Positions 45,686 to 57,713 of a stretch of 64,000 nt of DNA are shown here, in pieces. The notes below the pieces were generated by a model. The model was not told the DNA's origin. It did no database searches and worked only from the letters and a program-made list of their open reading frames with translations. The position numbers and the translations under genes are program-made. Within the stretch, counting starts at the first letter, position 1, and every line of letters begins with the position of its first letter. This DNA is from Triglochin maritima (taxonomy: Eukaryota > Streptophyta > Magnoliopsida > Alismatales > Juncaginaceae): the NCBI GenBank assembly GCA_963682175.1, contig OY821787.1:20996501-21060500 (forward strand), written 5' to 3'.

Positions 45686-46430
45686 ACTTTTTGGTGCCGT
45701 TGCCGGGGGGTGCTCTGTCCGGTGAGTACGTGTTCTCTCTTCTCGCACGGCTCCTATCACTCGGGAAAGTAGGTATGAGGGGACTTTGTGCCTGGTGCTT
45801 TCGAGTCATCTGACTTGGGATGCGCCGACCGAACTCCCCTTACACGGGTGGTAGGGATTGCCCTATGTGGAGATTTGGGGAAAGGGTGTACGTGATAGTG
45901 TATGTCCTCATGAGCAATGATGCACGAAACCAGACCCTGGGAGAATGAAACTCCAACTAAAGAAAAGAAAGAAAAAAGTTAGAAAATAAACAAAAAGAAA
46001 AAAGGTAATACAAATAAGAACCTTGATGGACTTTACACTTTGTATCACTTGAGGATGTTGAGGTTGTCTATGTCTTTCACTTAAGTCCTTATTTAACTTG
46101 CACGAATGGTTCATTAGGCTAGGTGTGTGGACTAATACCTATATAGAGTCGGCGTACGATTACCACGTCCAATTATCGATACAAATGAGTCAATCGAGTC
46201 GAATTTCTAGATTGAATAAAGCATCTATGTTCGGAATTTGTGGGTATATCTGCTGAAAACCCTTGGGAGACAACACTCTGCCTCCTTGGTGACAAGGAGG
46301 TTTAACGGCTTGTTGCACGTGCTAAGTGCAACCGTGATTCCTACGAAAGTGAGTTAAGATTTCTTGTTTTTCGTATGCTTTTGTTTCTTTGTTTTGCTCG
46401 GGACTAGCAAAAGTTAGGTGTGGGGGTATT
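45686..46430 (+). other. Minimal internal region of A6
   Basis: Only about 745 bp separate the two LTRs. A primer site (45692-45708) is followed within about 15 bp by sequence homologous to the 3' noncoding part of A1 and A8 (from about 45722, CGTGTTCTCTCTTCTCGCACG). The region ends in the polypurine tract AGGTGTGGGGGTATT (46416-46430). Leader, gag and pol are deleted. Reads over 60 codons here are shadows of noncoding sequence. Confidence 0.8.
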
Positions 46431-47918
46431 TGATTGACATCATTTCATGCTTACATTTGTATCTTATATCCTTTATCTTTCACCTAAATAATGCTACGTA
46501 ACGAGCTTTATGTTTGAATTTCAGAAATAAATAGGTTTGAAGAGAAGAGGCATGAAAGGACCTAAAAGCAGGAAAAAGGACTGAGTTGAGAGACTCGAGG
46601 ACTAAGATGCAAGATCGAAGGACCTGAATGTAAGATCAAAGGACCAATGAGCAAACAAGAATCCTCCACACCATCCAGAAAAGCCCACACGAAACAACGG
46701 CCGGATCGAAACAATATAGACCGCCAATTGGCGGTCCAAGACCGCTAATTGACGACATGTTTTGATCCGGATCCACTAAGATTTCGTAGGGTCGCGTATT
46801 AGTGTGTATTCAGTCTATTTCTGGTATTCGTTTAGTCCAATACCGGGGGATTATCTCGGATTACCTTTTTCTATGCCTATAAATAGAACTCTTCACCTTA
46901 CTTTGTATTCACCCATTGCTTGGTGGCATTCTCCCTACTAGGAGTAAAAGGCTAGAAGCAAAAACTCAAGGTGGAGAAGAACGCCACTTGTAATGTGAGT
47001 CATGTAAATAAAATAATTGTTCTTAGTTTCTTTTAATCTTGTCTTTTCATTCTTACATGCTTCTTTAGTTTTACTTTCCTTTCAATTATCTTCTTTAATA
47101 TTTGTTGCTTGCTTTTATTAAATTCCTTTCAGTAGAATGCTTCATTTTGTTAATGTAGGTTGTAGTTTAAATATGAGTGGGTAGTTTCATCCCCACTTGG
47201 GGAGTGGAGAATTATGTGATATGATTATGTGATGTAGTGGGTGTGTGTTATCTTAATCTCTTGAACCTTACATGATTTCCATAACCATCTAATGGGGTTT
47301 CACTCTTGTCTTTGATATGCTAATGCTTTTGAATGAAGCTTAGCATATGCTTAGACTAGTGGGCATATTTTATGGGGAATGATGAGGTGATGATATAGAT
47401 GGGAGTAATATTGGAAACATGACTTGTAGTTGCATGTACTATTGTTGCCCTTACCTTGATTAATGTCTTGTCTGTTTTAATGATTGTGATTCATCTTATT
47501 TCATGTGGAGGCATAGTGGGGTTTGGTCTTTATACATGAGTTCATTTAGCTTTATTCCAATTATTGTCATGTATGTTTTAATGATATGGTGTTATCCTAT
47601 TTCATGTGGAGGCAAAGTTGGATTTAGTTTTATGATTTTCATGCACTACACGTTGTGATGAGCTTAATTGAACACACACACACATACACAATCTTTATAT
47701 TCGCATTCGTTCTCTACCCCTTATGGGGTTTAGTTTTATTGTGTATTTCCATTTCCTTTTGCATTGTAGTGTAGTTTAGATCATAAATCCTTTCTCTCCT
47801 TTCTTTCCCACTCACCTTCTTAAAAATTAAAGTCAACAGACCTCCCTGTGGATCGACCCATATTTTCCACCGCTTCAACGCTACCGTGTAGTTGCGGTTA
47901 ATTAAAACATATCAATCA
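46431..47918 (+). repeat. LTR shared by A6 (3') and A7 (5')
   Basis: It begins TGATTGACATCATTTCATGC after a polypurine tract, ends ATATCAATCA before a primer site, and is 1488 bp long. It therefore reads as both the 3' LTR of A6 and the 5' LTR of A7. TATA box at 46878, palindrome pair near 46718-46755 (second member decayed). About 80 bp around 46674 that other LTRs have (GGGGAGTATTTTGGCAATT) are deleted. Confidence 0.88.
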
Positions 47919-47924
47919 ACTTTT

Positions 47925-47941
47925 TGGCACCGTTGCCGGGG
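47925..47941 (+). other. Primer-binding site of A7 (tRNA-Asp)
   Basis: TGGCACCGTTGCCGGGG is one mismatch from the tRNA-Asp complement. Confidence 0.82.
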
Positions 47942-49058
47942 GGTGCTCTATCCTGACTTTGGTTTGGACGATTCGAGTGGTTGTAATTTTTTGTTTTTAG
48001 TTTTGTTTGCTTCAGGAGGCTTCAAGGATCAAAAGACGTCTCCAAGAGAAGACGGGAGAAAATCAGAAGCAAACCGACCGCCAATCAGTGGTTCTGGACC
48101 GCCAATTGGCGGCCTGGTGAGCTCCAAATTCTTTCCCATTTTTTCTGGTTGTTTCTACATTCACTAGGTTGTCTTGGAGTTCAATTTTGCTTGTTTTGAC
48201 TTGTAGTTTGCTCCCAGATTAACAATCAAGTCCCATTAATCAACTTGGACCTTAAAACTCAAAGCAAAAGATTAGGCATTCTTACTTGTTTAGGTCATGC
48301 ATCACATACTTGACTTAGGCAAGTAGTTGTCTTTTATTTTAGCTTACTTTTAGTTGATGATTGCTGGCGTGAGGTACGTGCACCCATTCTCTCATTCATG
48401 CATGGTTAAAGCATGCATTAATTAGTAAGGTGCATCGGGACAAGAGTGAGGAGAGTGCTTGTTTGGGGAGTTGCTTGCTAGCCTAAGATTTCAAAACATC
48501 TTTAAGGGACATCACCTATAGTCTTAAAAGATAAGGTGGAGGATTTCATCACCCCTCCCTTAGCCCCAAAAAGCACACTCAAGTAAAGCCTTTATCTAAA
48601 AGCAAGTAGACATTTACCCTAAGGAATTCGGACGCACTAGGAGAGTGATCGAGTTGAGACAGTCATGACTTGATCGACATCGCCTACCTTGTCGATAGTA
48701 GGAGGTACTGGATCTCCAGATTTGGTATCACTTTCTGGCATTATGGTCTTCGCTGTAGGGAGGTGAGGCATGTGGAGACTAGTGACCTCGAAGTTAGGCG
48801 TCGTCAAGCCTAAGGACCCATAACCATAAGTTGTTTGAGCCATGCTTGCTAGATTATGCTTCTACCCTCTCCCACTACCCATGCTAGTTTCTAGGGATTC
48901 TTCCCTTCTCCTCTGAGTCATCTTCTTCTCACCTACTTCTACGTTCTATTCTCCTCCCCTTTACACTCTCTGGTAGCGTTTTAGGGTCGAGTCGAGCACT
49001 TTTTGCGAGCTTAGCCTCGTGGTGGTGAGAGTGATCGACTCGAGAGTTCTTTGTTGAG
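47942..49058 (+). other. 5' leader of A7
   Basis: Noncoding. Palindrome pair at 48077-48114 and the conserved leader block at 48627-48822. Confidence 0.6.
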
Positions 49059-49991
49059 ATGGATGATTACATCGGCGACCATCCATATCATTGTTGGGAG
49101 TAGGACAATTCTCCATGGTATTCCAGACCCATGCAACCTGGGGTGGCTCAGACTAACACCCCGTATGGTTGGGACAATCTTAATTGTGTAGCCAAGCAAT
49201 CTTCAGATTGGGATAATATGAGAGAGGCACTGACTGCTAGACCACCATCTAGGTATGTCAGATCATATGCTAGTCAACAAACTGAGACATTACAACAAAC
49301 TTTGGCCCCTTTCATGTGTGCGGTAGACGACATGAGTGCACTGGTGGCTCCAGTTGCCATACTGTGCGATTGTTGTGGGTTGAGTGGTCATGTTATCAAG
49401 GAATGTCTTTATGTTCCCCCAAAGCCTGAGTATGAGCATACGTTTTCCCAAAATGCTCAATATGACCATTACACATCCGCATGTAACTCGAGAGGGATAG
49501 ATTCGTGGGGAGAAAATTCTTATTCAAATTCTTATACATCATTTTCACCCCAGTATCCTCCTCCCAAATACCCACAATTCTACCAACACCCCACTCCAAA
49601 TCATTAGACTCATTCTCAACCCATCAACACCCAACCCCAAAATTTCTCAAATTCTGACTGGGACCTCATAGTTGAGCGCATACCTGATTCCTTAAAATAA
49701 ACTTTCCTTACGTTCATGGAAACCACTCAACAGTCCATACAAAATATGGCACTGCATGTGAGTCAAATGACGCAACAATTATGTGAATGTGAGGAAGGTA
49801 ACTTTTCTTGTCAACATGAGGATTTATCTTCTGATATCAAACGACCACTACATCCACAAGTTCAAAGCACAATCTTTCAAAGTCAAACTCCTAGTCAGTC
49901 TGAGGGACTTGGGGTTTCAATTCACGATCACTTGGTGGAGTATTCGATTCCAATTGAGAAAAACATGGACCAATTTCATTATGAGTCGGCG
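49059..49991 (+). pseudogene. Capsid-less gag-like ORF of A7
   Basis: Third copy of the short gag. The ATG at 49059 gives MDDYIGDHPYHCWE. The frame stays the same throughout but has nonsense codons: TAG after CWE, TAG for Trp at 49605-49607 and TAA near 49698. It carries the zinc knuckle CDCCGLSGHVIKEC, the Pro/Tyr-rich segment, METTQQSIQNM and VQSTIFQSQTPSQSEGLGVS. It is truncated at 49991 by the minus-strand LTR. Capsid and pol are absent as in A2 and A3. Confidence 0.77.
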
Positions 49992-51513
49992 TGAAATCCC
50001 AAAATTAAGTAAGAAGGTGAATGATCATTTTAATAATTGCAAGTGCTCAGCGTCGGTGAAGAGGTGGCAAATACGAGTCGAACCTCAAGGAGTTGTGAGT
50101 GTTATTGTGACTACCATACTCGAGTGAGAAAGGAGAAGAGAATGATGTCATTATGCTAAACTAACTACACTAAATGAGGAATGAATCAACCATTAAACTA
50201 AACCCCCATGGAGTGGAGGTGTGTAGGTATGTGTGTGTGAGTGGTTCTTAATTAAATGAGGCACAAGTGTGTAAAGTAGGTAAAATAAACTAGAAACTAG
50301 TGTGGAGTCTAATTAACGTCAACTACATTATCTGAATACATGACTAATATAGTTAGACATGATGTTAAGTTGCACTTTGGGTTCTCAAGAATGAACTAAG
50401 TACCTAGTGTAGACATTAGGACTTCAATTAACCATCCATACAACTCAATACATTCATGCATTCTCTACTAATCAAGCATCCATACATAACAAGCCATTTA
50501 CCATGACAAGATGATCATTTACAAGAAACAAGATAAAACTCTAGATCTTGCATGAGACAAGTACCTAGTGTGGCCATTATCCCATCTAATACAAGTTTAG
50601 CAAGTTACATGCATAGATCTACATTAAGCATATGAAATTGCACAAATAAGAAGAACCCATAACCAACACATCACATAATTAACATAACCTCCACCCCAAA
50701 TAGGGTGGATCTACTCTCAACTCATCAAGCCAACAATTATACTAAGAAAGAAAGACATTCTAACTAATTATACTATGATTAGGAAAAATAAATCTAAGCT
50801 AAACATGCAAGCATTCGAAAAGAGACAACATTAAAACAAAACTAGGAAAGCTTATTTTATTGATCACTCACAATACAAGAAGCATTCCCTCCACTTGAGT
50901 TTTGCTCCAAAGGCTTACTCCAACTAGAAGGAAGGGAGACTAAGGAATGGGTTATTACAAAGGAAAAAGAGGAATTCTATTTATAGACATGAAAAAAGGC
51001 AATCGGGGACAATCCCTCGATGTGGGGCTAATGCAACATGCATAAAATAGACATAAAAAACATAACCAACAACCACGCGAAACAGAGTCAGCTTCTGACA
51101 GAAATGGACTGCCAATTAGTGGTCTAGGGCCGCCAATTAGCAGTCATAATTGGTCTGATGCGACCCATTTTTGGATGCTTCTCAAGTGTTTGATTTATCA
51201 TGTGGGGTTCACCCGGGTTGGTTATTTGAGTCTGGGCCTGAATCAAATTGGCAAAATCCTCCTCAAGATGGTGTGGAGTTTCTCAGTTTGCTACTTGGCC
51301 TTTCTGGCTTACGTCCACATCCTTCCCTCATGCAAATAGGTCCATAAGTCTCACAGATCAATCATTTTTCTTGCAATTTAGTCATTTTTGTGTCTTCTTC
51401 TTCTTATACTTGTCTATTCCTGAAACATAATCAAAAAACTCATTACATAGCATTGCTTAGGCTCAAAATAGAGGATATATGACCTAGATATATGCATGAT
51501 ATGATACTAATCA
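49992..51513 (-). repeat. 3' LTR of minus-strand Athila-like element A9
   Basis: The right edge is the inverted LTR start (ATGATACTAATCA), with a polypurine tract to its right, so it is a 3' LTR. The left edge is TGAAATCCC. Inverted TATA box at about 50973-50980 (CTATTTATAG). Palindrome pair near 51107-51145. The rest of A9 is missing except for about 180 bp. Confidence 0.82.
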
Positions 51514-51694
51514 AATACCCCTACACCTAGTTTTTGCTAGTCCCGGGCAAAACAACGAAAAGAAAAACTTAGAAAGGAAAAACAAACGGAAAACATGATA
51601 AACTTTATCTCACTTTCGTAGGTATCACGGTTGTACTTCGCAAGTGCAACAAACCATTAAACCTCCTTGTCACCAAATAGGAGTGGTGTCTCCT
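51514..51694 (-). other. Polypurine tract and 3' noncoding scrap of A9
   Basis: The polypurine tract, minus strand AGGTGTAGGGGTATT (51514-51528), and its flank match the A1 sequence at 5418 onward. It is cut at 51694 by the next LTR; the last five bases are CTCCT. Confidence 0.75.
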
Positions 51695-52838
51695 TGAAGG
51701 GAATGTGTTCTAAAAGTTTACTTTTATATGTATTATTATGAGTTGGATGTGCAAACATTTTGTTCCTTGATTAATGTATTCGTCTTTTAGAAGTGTTAAG
51801 GAAGATGATCTTGGTCCTTAATTGTAGAGCTCTAAAAGATAATGGTTTGCATAAATCAAAAGTTATTCACAATCATGGTAATTGACATGGAACATTAATT
51901 TCCAAGATAAGATTGTCGTGTTGGTTAAAGAGTGTTGTAGCTCTACAAATATTTAACAACACAAATATATAAAAGAGGAAAATGGTTAGTTTTATATATT
52001 GAATAGACCTAGCAAGTGAAACATTATGAAATTGTGTGAAGTGTCATTAATATTTGATTGTGTATTGAATGCTAAGATATAAGACTAATGTCTTTTAACA
52101 TAGGAAGCATTTAATATGATTATCGTCAAAAGTTGTCAATGAGTATAGTGATAAAGGCAATAATTGGTTAAACATGACTTGTGCTGTACTTGAGCGATGA
52201 TAATAGTGGGGCCCTTGATAAAGAAAAATTATAATGTTTACAATGTGACTTGTGTTAAGTTTGATATTTATAATTAGCGTAAGAGATCAAGAAATGAGGA
52301 TATAATACAAAGGTGACACATTTCTACTTTGTATAATACCCTTAATATCATGAGGCAAAGGATAGACACAAGTGGTGTTCTTACATCACTAAATGGATCG
52401 TGTTTAGTTCGAGTGAACAAGACATCTATGCTAATTGGGTAACCATAATGTGTAGCTAGATACCACTTATAGTTTGTGTTATTAAGTGTTTAATATCATT
52501 GTCAATATAGTTTAGATCCTCCTATAGGACACACCACAAAACTGGGAAACAAAAAGCTTGATTTTGTGTTCATATGATGTATCGGGTTTCATGTGAAATG
52601 GGATACATGTGGTGAATCGATAAAATCAATATGTCATGAAAATTTACATAATAAGAATCATAAAAAAATTCATATGAGATGTATGTTTTATGGGGTGTAA
52701 TAGTTAGACATTACATAAGCTAATATGTTACAAGATGTCTGAATTTGCTAAAAACCACAATGATCAAATTTTGTTGGATGCAAATTCAAAATTTGATAAA
52801 GGCAAAAAATCGGACAAAATGGTCGAACATTTTTATGT
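51695..52838 (+). mobile_element. 5' part of a second 2.1-kb-type LTR
   Basis: It starts TGAAGGGAATGTGTTC like the solo LTR at 25090 and follows it with many small changes to about position 1150 of that LTR (GGCAAAAAATCGG, counterpart of 26239). It then stops, just before the quasi-palindrome array and the promoter, where A8 3' sequence begins. Confidence 0.85.
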
Positions 52839-54050
52839 TTTTTCCTTTCTTTCATTTTTTCCTTTCTTTGTTTTGCTGGGGACTAGCAAAAGTTAGGTGT
52901 GGGGGTAACTTGTCCTGTTTTGCTTGCCTAGTGCTTTAAAACTTTCACATTTCTTTCAAAATCTTCATGTGTTTGCGAAAGAAAATGTTTTGTGGGTTTT
53001 GCGTGTGTTTATCATGTGCAAAACGTTGAGAGGCAAAGTAAAAAGAAAGCTCCCAAAATTGTCTTGAACATGATGGATTAGGATACCTAGTATACCGTCT
53101 TTAGGTCTTATCGAGTCGCAAGGATGCACCCCGGTTTTCGCTCGGGGGGCGAGTAATCATAGGTCTTTAGTACTCAAACAACTAAAGAAGTCCACCCTGA
53201 ACCTAATGAGTCAAATAATTCGTGTATGTTGATATAAGGAAGTTTGTCGTAGTCTGGGACCTTTAAACTCCTTTCGTGAAACCGTTAGTGTAGGGGTTTT
53301 GGTTCCCATGTAGATAAATAAATAAGTGGTGTTCTCTCTTCTTGCACGGCTCCTATCTCTCGGGAAATTAGGTCCGAGGGGACTTAGTACTTGGTGCTTT
53401 CGAGTCATCTGACTTGGGATGCACCGATCGAACTCCCATTACACGAGTGGTGGGGATTGCCCTATGTGGAGATTTGGGGGAAGGTGTACGTGATAGTGTA
53501 AGTCCTCATAGGCAATGATGTACAAAACTCGACCCTAGGAGAAGCAAACACCAACTAATGTAACCCATAATGCTCCAAAAATAAAAAATTAAAAAAGATA
53601 AAAAGAAAGACAAATAAGAACCTTAATGGACTTTAGACTTTGTATCACTTGAGGATGTTAAGGTTGCCCATGTCTGTCACTTAAGTCCTTAACTAACTTG
53701 CACAAATGGTTCATTAGGCTAGGTGTGTGGATTGATTACATATATAGAGTCATCCCGTAGAATTACCCTGTCCGACGATCGACGAAAATAAGCCCATCGA
53801 GTCGTGTTGCTAGGTTGAATAATGCATCTATGTTCGGATTTTGTGGGTATATCCGCTGAAAATCCTCAGGAGACAACACTCCTCCTTGGAGACAATGAGG
53901 TTTAACGACTTGTTGCACGTGCTAAGTGCAATCGTGATTCCTAAGAAAGTGAGTTAGGATTTCCATGTTTTCCGTATGCTTTTTCCTTTCTTTCATTTTT
54001 TCCTTTCTTTGTTTTGCTGGGGACTAGCAAAAGTTAGGTGTGGGGGTATT
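52839..54050 (+). other. 3' noncoding region of A8 with duplicated tract
   Basis: Plus-strand counterpart of the A1 3' noncoding region, ending in the polypurine tract AGGTGTGGGGGTATT (54036-54050). Its first 69 bp (52839-52907) are an exact copy of 53980-54048, the sequence leading up to and including the polypurine tract, placed in front of mid-region sequence (ACTTGTCCTGTTTTGCTTGC). No ORF is supported. Confidence 0.75.
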
Positions 54051-55650
54051 TTATTGACATCATTTCATGCATTCATTTGTGTCTTATATCCATTATCTTG
54101 AACCTAAACAATGCTACATAACGAGTTTTATGTTCGAGTTTTAGGAATAAACCGGATTGAGGAGAAGAGGCATAAAATGACCTAAAAGCAAGAAAAAGGA
54201 CTAAATTGCCATACCTATGGACTAAGATGCACAAGAGAGGGACCCGAATGTAAAACCAAAGGGCCAATGAGAAAATGAAGGAACTCCACACCATCATGAG
54301 GAGTATTTTGGCAATTGGATTTGGGTCGCAACCTATATAACCGCTTAGGGTGCATCAGACATGAAAAAATCGAGCCAGACAACAACACCCCAACACCTGA
54401 CCCGATTCAAAGTTTATAGACCGGCAATTGGCGGTCCAAGACCGCTTATTGGCGGTCAGGGTTGCTCCGAATCTGATGTGGTTTAGTCGGGTCATGTATT
54501 AGAGTTTTTATGTCTATTTCTAGTAGAGTTTTAGTCCCATATCAGGGGATTGTCCCCGATTGCCTTTTTCTATGACTATAAATAGAACTCCTCCTCGTCC
54601 ATTTGTATTCACCGATTTCTTGGTGGCATTCTCTCTATTACGAGTAAGCCTTGGAGCAAAAACTCAAGGTGGAGAAGAATGCTACTAGTATTTTGAGTCA
54701 TTTAATAAAATAATTTTTCATTGTTATGTTCTCATGTTGTCTCTTTTTTATGCATGCTTAGCTTAGTCTTGTTTCTTTGATCTTAGGCTAAATTAGTTAG
54801 AATGTCTCCTTTTTCTTTAGTTTAATTGCTAGCATAATGTGTAGTGAGCGGATCCATCGCATTTGGGGGTGGAGATGATGTTCACATATATTGTGAAGTT
54901 TGGATGTTTGTTGAATTTTTCATTGTGTAGACTTGCATGTTTTGTATGTTCATTGGGGGTATTTTAAACATCTACATGTTGGGGAATTTTGATAGGATTT
55001 GCCATAAGATTTAGACACTTCCCATGTCTAGTTTTCTCATGTTTATTGACTGAAATCTCTTGTTGAATATGCTACATGTTAGTTTTGTGTTTTTATTTGT
55101 GTTTGCTTGCTTGATTGATTGAAGAAACTTTGTTTTGATGAGTTTTGCCATAACATTAGACACATCCCATGTTTACCTTTGTTCTTCATATGAGTTTATG
55201 GTTTTTGATGAGTCTTGCTATATCTTTAGACACTTCTCATGCTGAGCATAATTTTATGATAATCAAGTAGTAATTGCCGATACATTGTGCAAATGGATTG
55301 ATAGGTTTTTCCACATCGTTAGACACTTCCTATGCATGACAACACACACACAGCACACACAGATACATGCTTACATGCTTCATTCATCACTTATTTCACT
55401 TGATATGTGCACACACTCCACCCCTTAGAGGTTTCTCTTCTTGATTTGTAATATTTCGTTGCTTTCTTTCGTATTTCTTACTTACTATTTTAGTATAGTT
55501 TAGCTTTAGCATAATCACATCTTTTCTCCCTTTATTCGTCACTTGATTTCTGACAAACCAGAGGCTTCTCACCTCCCAGTGGATCGACCCGTACTTGGCA
55601 CCGCTTCATCGCGGCCGCACACTTGCGATCTAAATTTAAAACGTTTAAAA
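54051..55650 (+). repeat. 3' LTR of A8
   Basis: It starts TTATTGACATCATTTC (second base changed), directly after the polypurine tract, and ends about AACGTTTAAAA. TATA box at 54577, palindrome pair at 54418-54457. It is longer than other family A LTRs because the TTTTGCCATAA...TTAGACACTTC unit is present four times (about 54974-55340). The right flank is minus-strand copia gag. The exact end is uncertain by a few bases. Confidence 0.82.
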
Positions 55651-56511
55651 AGTTTTCTTTCTTTTTCAATCTTGCCTTGTCCTTTGAAAATTTGTTCAAA
55701 GCACAGTCACGTTTCGTGTGACCTGGCTTCGTACATTTGAAGCAGTTGAGGATTTTCTCATCTTCTTTTCATTTTCATTAGGTAACAGTGCTCTCTTATT
55801 TTTTATCCCGATTTTATGAAAGATTTTTCATATGTTTCAAGCAAGCAAAGCTAAGTCATCATCACTACTCTTGTTTTCAGAGTCAAATTAGGCATGAAGG
55901 TTGGTTGTCTTGGTTTTAGGAGTGAATTTTTCTTCGTGCTCCTCATTTCAAATTCTTGTTTGTGCTCCTCATTTGAAATTCATAAGCCATAAGATTCCCA
56001 AAAAGTTCATTGTCCATCAACTTGTTCAAGTCCTTAGCTTCTTCGATTGTGGTTGCTTTTTTTCTTTATGTATGTCCGAGTGACATTAGGAATTTTCGCT
56101 CGATTTCAACCAACAAATACTTCTCCAAGAGACTGTGATAATTAGTAATATCAGTTCATCTCCTATCGATTCATTGGGATTCATTTTAAACAATTCATTA
56201 CAAGCACAATTATTCTAGTCTTCTTAACTTGATTAGTTCCCTAGTGTCTAGTTCATGTTTGTGCCAAATGTCATTTGAAGTGTCACAAGATTAATCATAT
56301 TGATTACTTTTCACTAACACTAAATTATGTATTCATAGGTTTAAAATTCAAATTGGCTAAATATTTGTCTACTTTTCATCAATGTTCCAAATCTTAAAAT
56401 TTGTAAAATGTAGACAATAGTCATCCTGTAGTTCCAAAATGAAGAGTTGTTTTTATCAAAGAAAGGTTTTTTGCTGGTAGAGCCTCCCTCGACAAACTAA
56501 CTGGGAGCCAT
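55651..56511 (-). pseudogene. Ty1/copia gag fragment (C1)
   Basis: Minus-strand reading begins at 56511 with MAPS, a stop, then FVEGGSTSKKPFFDKNNSSF (compare the start of many copia gags) and WNYRM. Later pieces include EEAKDLNKLMDNELFGNLMA and the CCHC zinc knuckle CFKCTKPGHTKRDC (about 55700-55745), followed by a Lys-rich tail. Gag coats element RNA; this layout fits Tork/SIRE-like copia. Stops and shifts occur throughout. The A8 LTR cuts it at 55651, so protease onward is absent. The primer site and 5' LTR lie directly to the right. Confidence 0.75.
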
Positions 56512-56548
56512 CTCTAGCGATGGTGAAGTCTAACATAGAGAAACATCA

Positions 56549-56560
56549 CTCTGATACAAA
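56549..56560 (-). other. Primer-binding site of C1 (initiator Met tRNA)
   Basis: The plus strand reads ACTCTGATACAA; its complement TTGTATCAGAGT is close to the TTGGTATCAGAGC signature used by copia elements. It sits between the C1 gag and the LTR end. Confidence 0.7.
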
Positions 56561-57346
56561 TATTAGGATCTGACGCTACTCTAGATGGGGGTGAATAAAG
56601 TAACTAAACATTTTTTGATTAATTATCTATTGTTAGGTGGTTTCATAAAAAAGAGAAAATCAAAGCGCACACAAAGAGAGAGAGACAAGATTTTTACACT
56701 AGCTCTGTTCACAACCCATTATGTAGTTCAGTCCCCAAGCACCCTACTTGAGAGTTTCCATTACCAATCCATTTTTGGACAGGCAAGGTTTGCCACCATT
56801 ACATCCTCAATCGATGAACACCCTTCCTAATTACCTTCACTTTACCATGAAGCCGACTTCCACAACCCATTAGCTCCTATACAACCTTTGACTAGCCTGG
56901 TCTCACTGAGCACTCTCTGCTGGCAACCATCCTGATCGCCTAGACAAGAGTTTTGGTGTACAAGCAAGAGTCAACAAGTCTAACAAGAGTGAGCTGAAGA
57001 AAGAAAGAAAGAAAATTAAGCTTCACAAAGCACTTGAAGAAATGTATGTAATGGATGTAAAGAGTGTAGAAAGTTGTTACGAGGAACATATTTACAAACT
57101 AGGGGAAGGTTGGCTAGTTATGAAAAAATATCAATGTCAAACCCCTATAAAATGGAAGAAATTCAAAATTAAAATGTTGGACTGGTTGACTAGTTTATTA
57201 AACCAGTCACCCATGTTGGTGGTCTGACGGGTAGGACCGGTCTTTCGCTAGTGCCAACTAGTCGAGACAATTCATAAAGCAAGGGCTTAAATCTATCGCT
57301 CAGTTTGGTAAACCGATCACCCAGGTTGGTCATTCAGTGGTCAACC
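56561..57346 (-). repeat. 5' LTR of C1
   Basis: The left edge TATTAGGATC adjoins the primer site. The LTR carries no ORF of note. Near 57176-57345 it shows CAGTCACCC / GGTTGGT / GACTAGTTTA words arranged like the CGGTC arrays elsewhere. The right edge abuts the C2 LTR and is uncertain. Confidence 0.6.
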
Positions 57347-57357
57347 AAGTTAGATTT

Positions 57358-57713
57358 CAGGAGTACCTTTCTCGGAGAGAACCTATGGCAGCGGAAGGAA
57401 GATCGGAGGTCACCTTACAGAATCCTTTTCACCGGTCGGTCTCCTACTCTCTTGGAGAAGGAGCGCGAGTCCACAACCCAAGAGTCCACGGAATGAGCTT
57501 GGTGGAGGTGGAGGGACGAAATGGGAGAGAGAGAAGGTGGCGGCTAGGGTGGGTGGAGGCTAGGGTTTGCACACTTGTTGTTCCATCCAATGGGAGGCTC
57601 CCCTCCTTATATAGATGGCTCCACCCTAAACCCTTAAATGTGTAGTCCAATAGGGACGCGCCATGTGTCAGTGCTTTGGGCAAAAATCTTATTAATCCTA
57701 GATTAATCCAATA
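57358..57713 (-). repeat. 3' LTR of a minus-strand copia element (C2)
   Basis: Reverse complement of almost the whole C3 LTR (58893-59275). The right edge CCAATA inverts to TATTGG, and TCTCCCACTTG next to it inverts to CAAGTGGGAGA, a copia-type polypurine tract, so this is a 3' LTR. The last 20 bp or so of the LTR (left edge) are altered. Differences from C3 are few. It contains an inverted TATATAAGG box near 57613. Confidence 0.8.

Noticed and set aside
56561..57346. A fifth GGTCGACC array in the C1 LTR
   Set aside because: Words such as GGTTGACTAG and GGTCAACC occur but no exact octamer is present and the spacing is too sparse to call an array.
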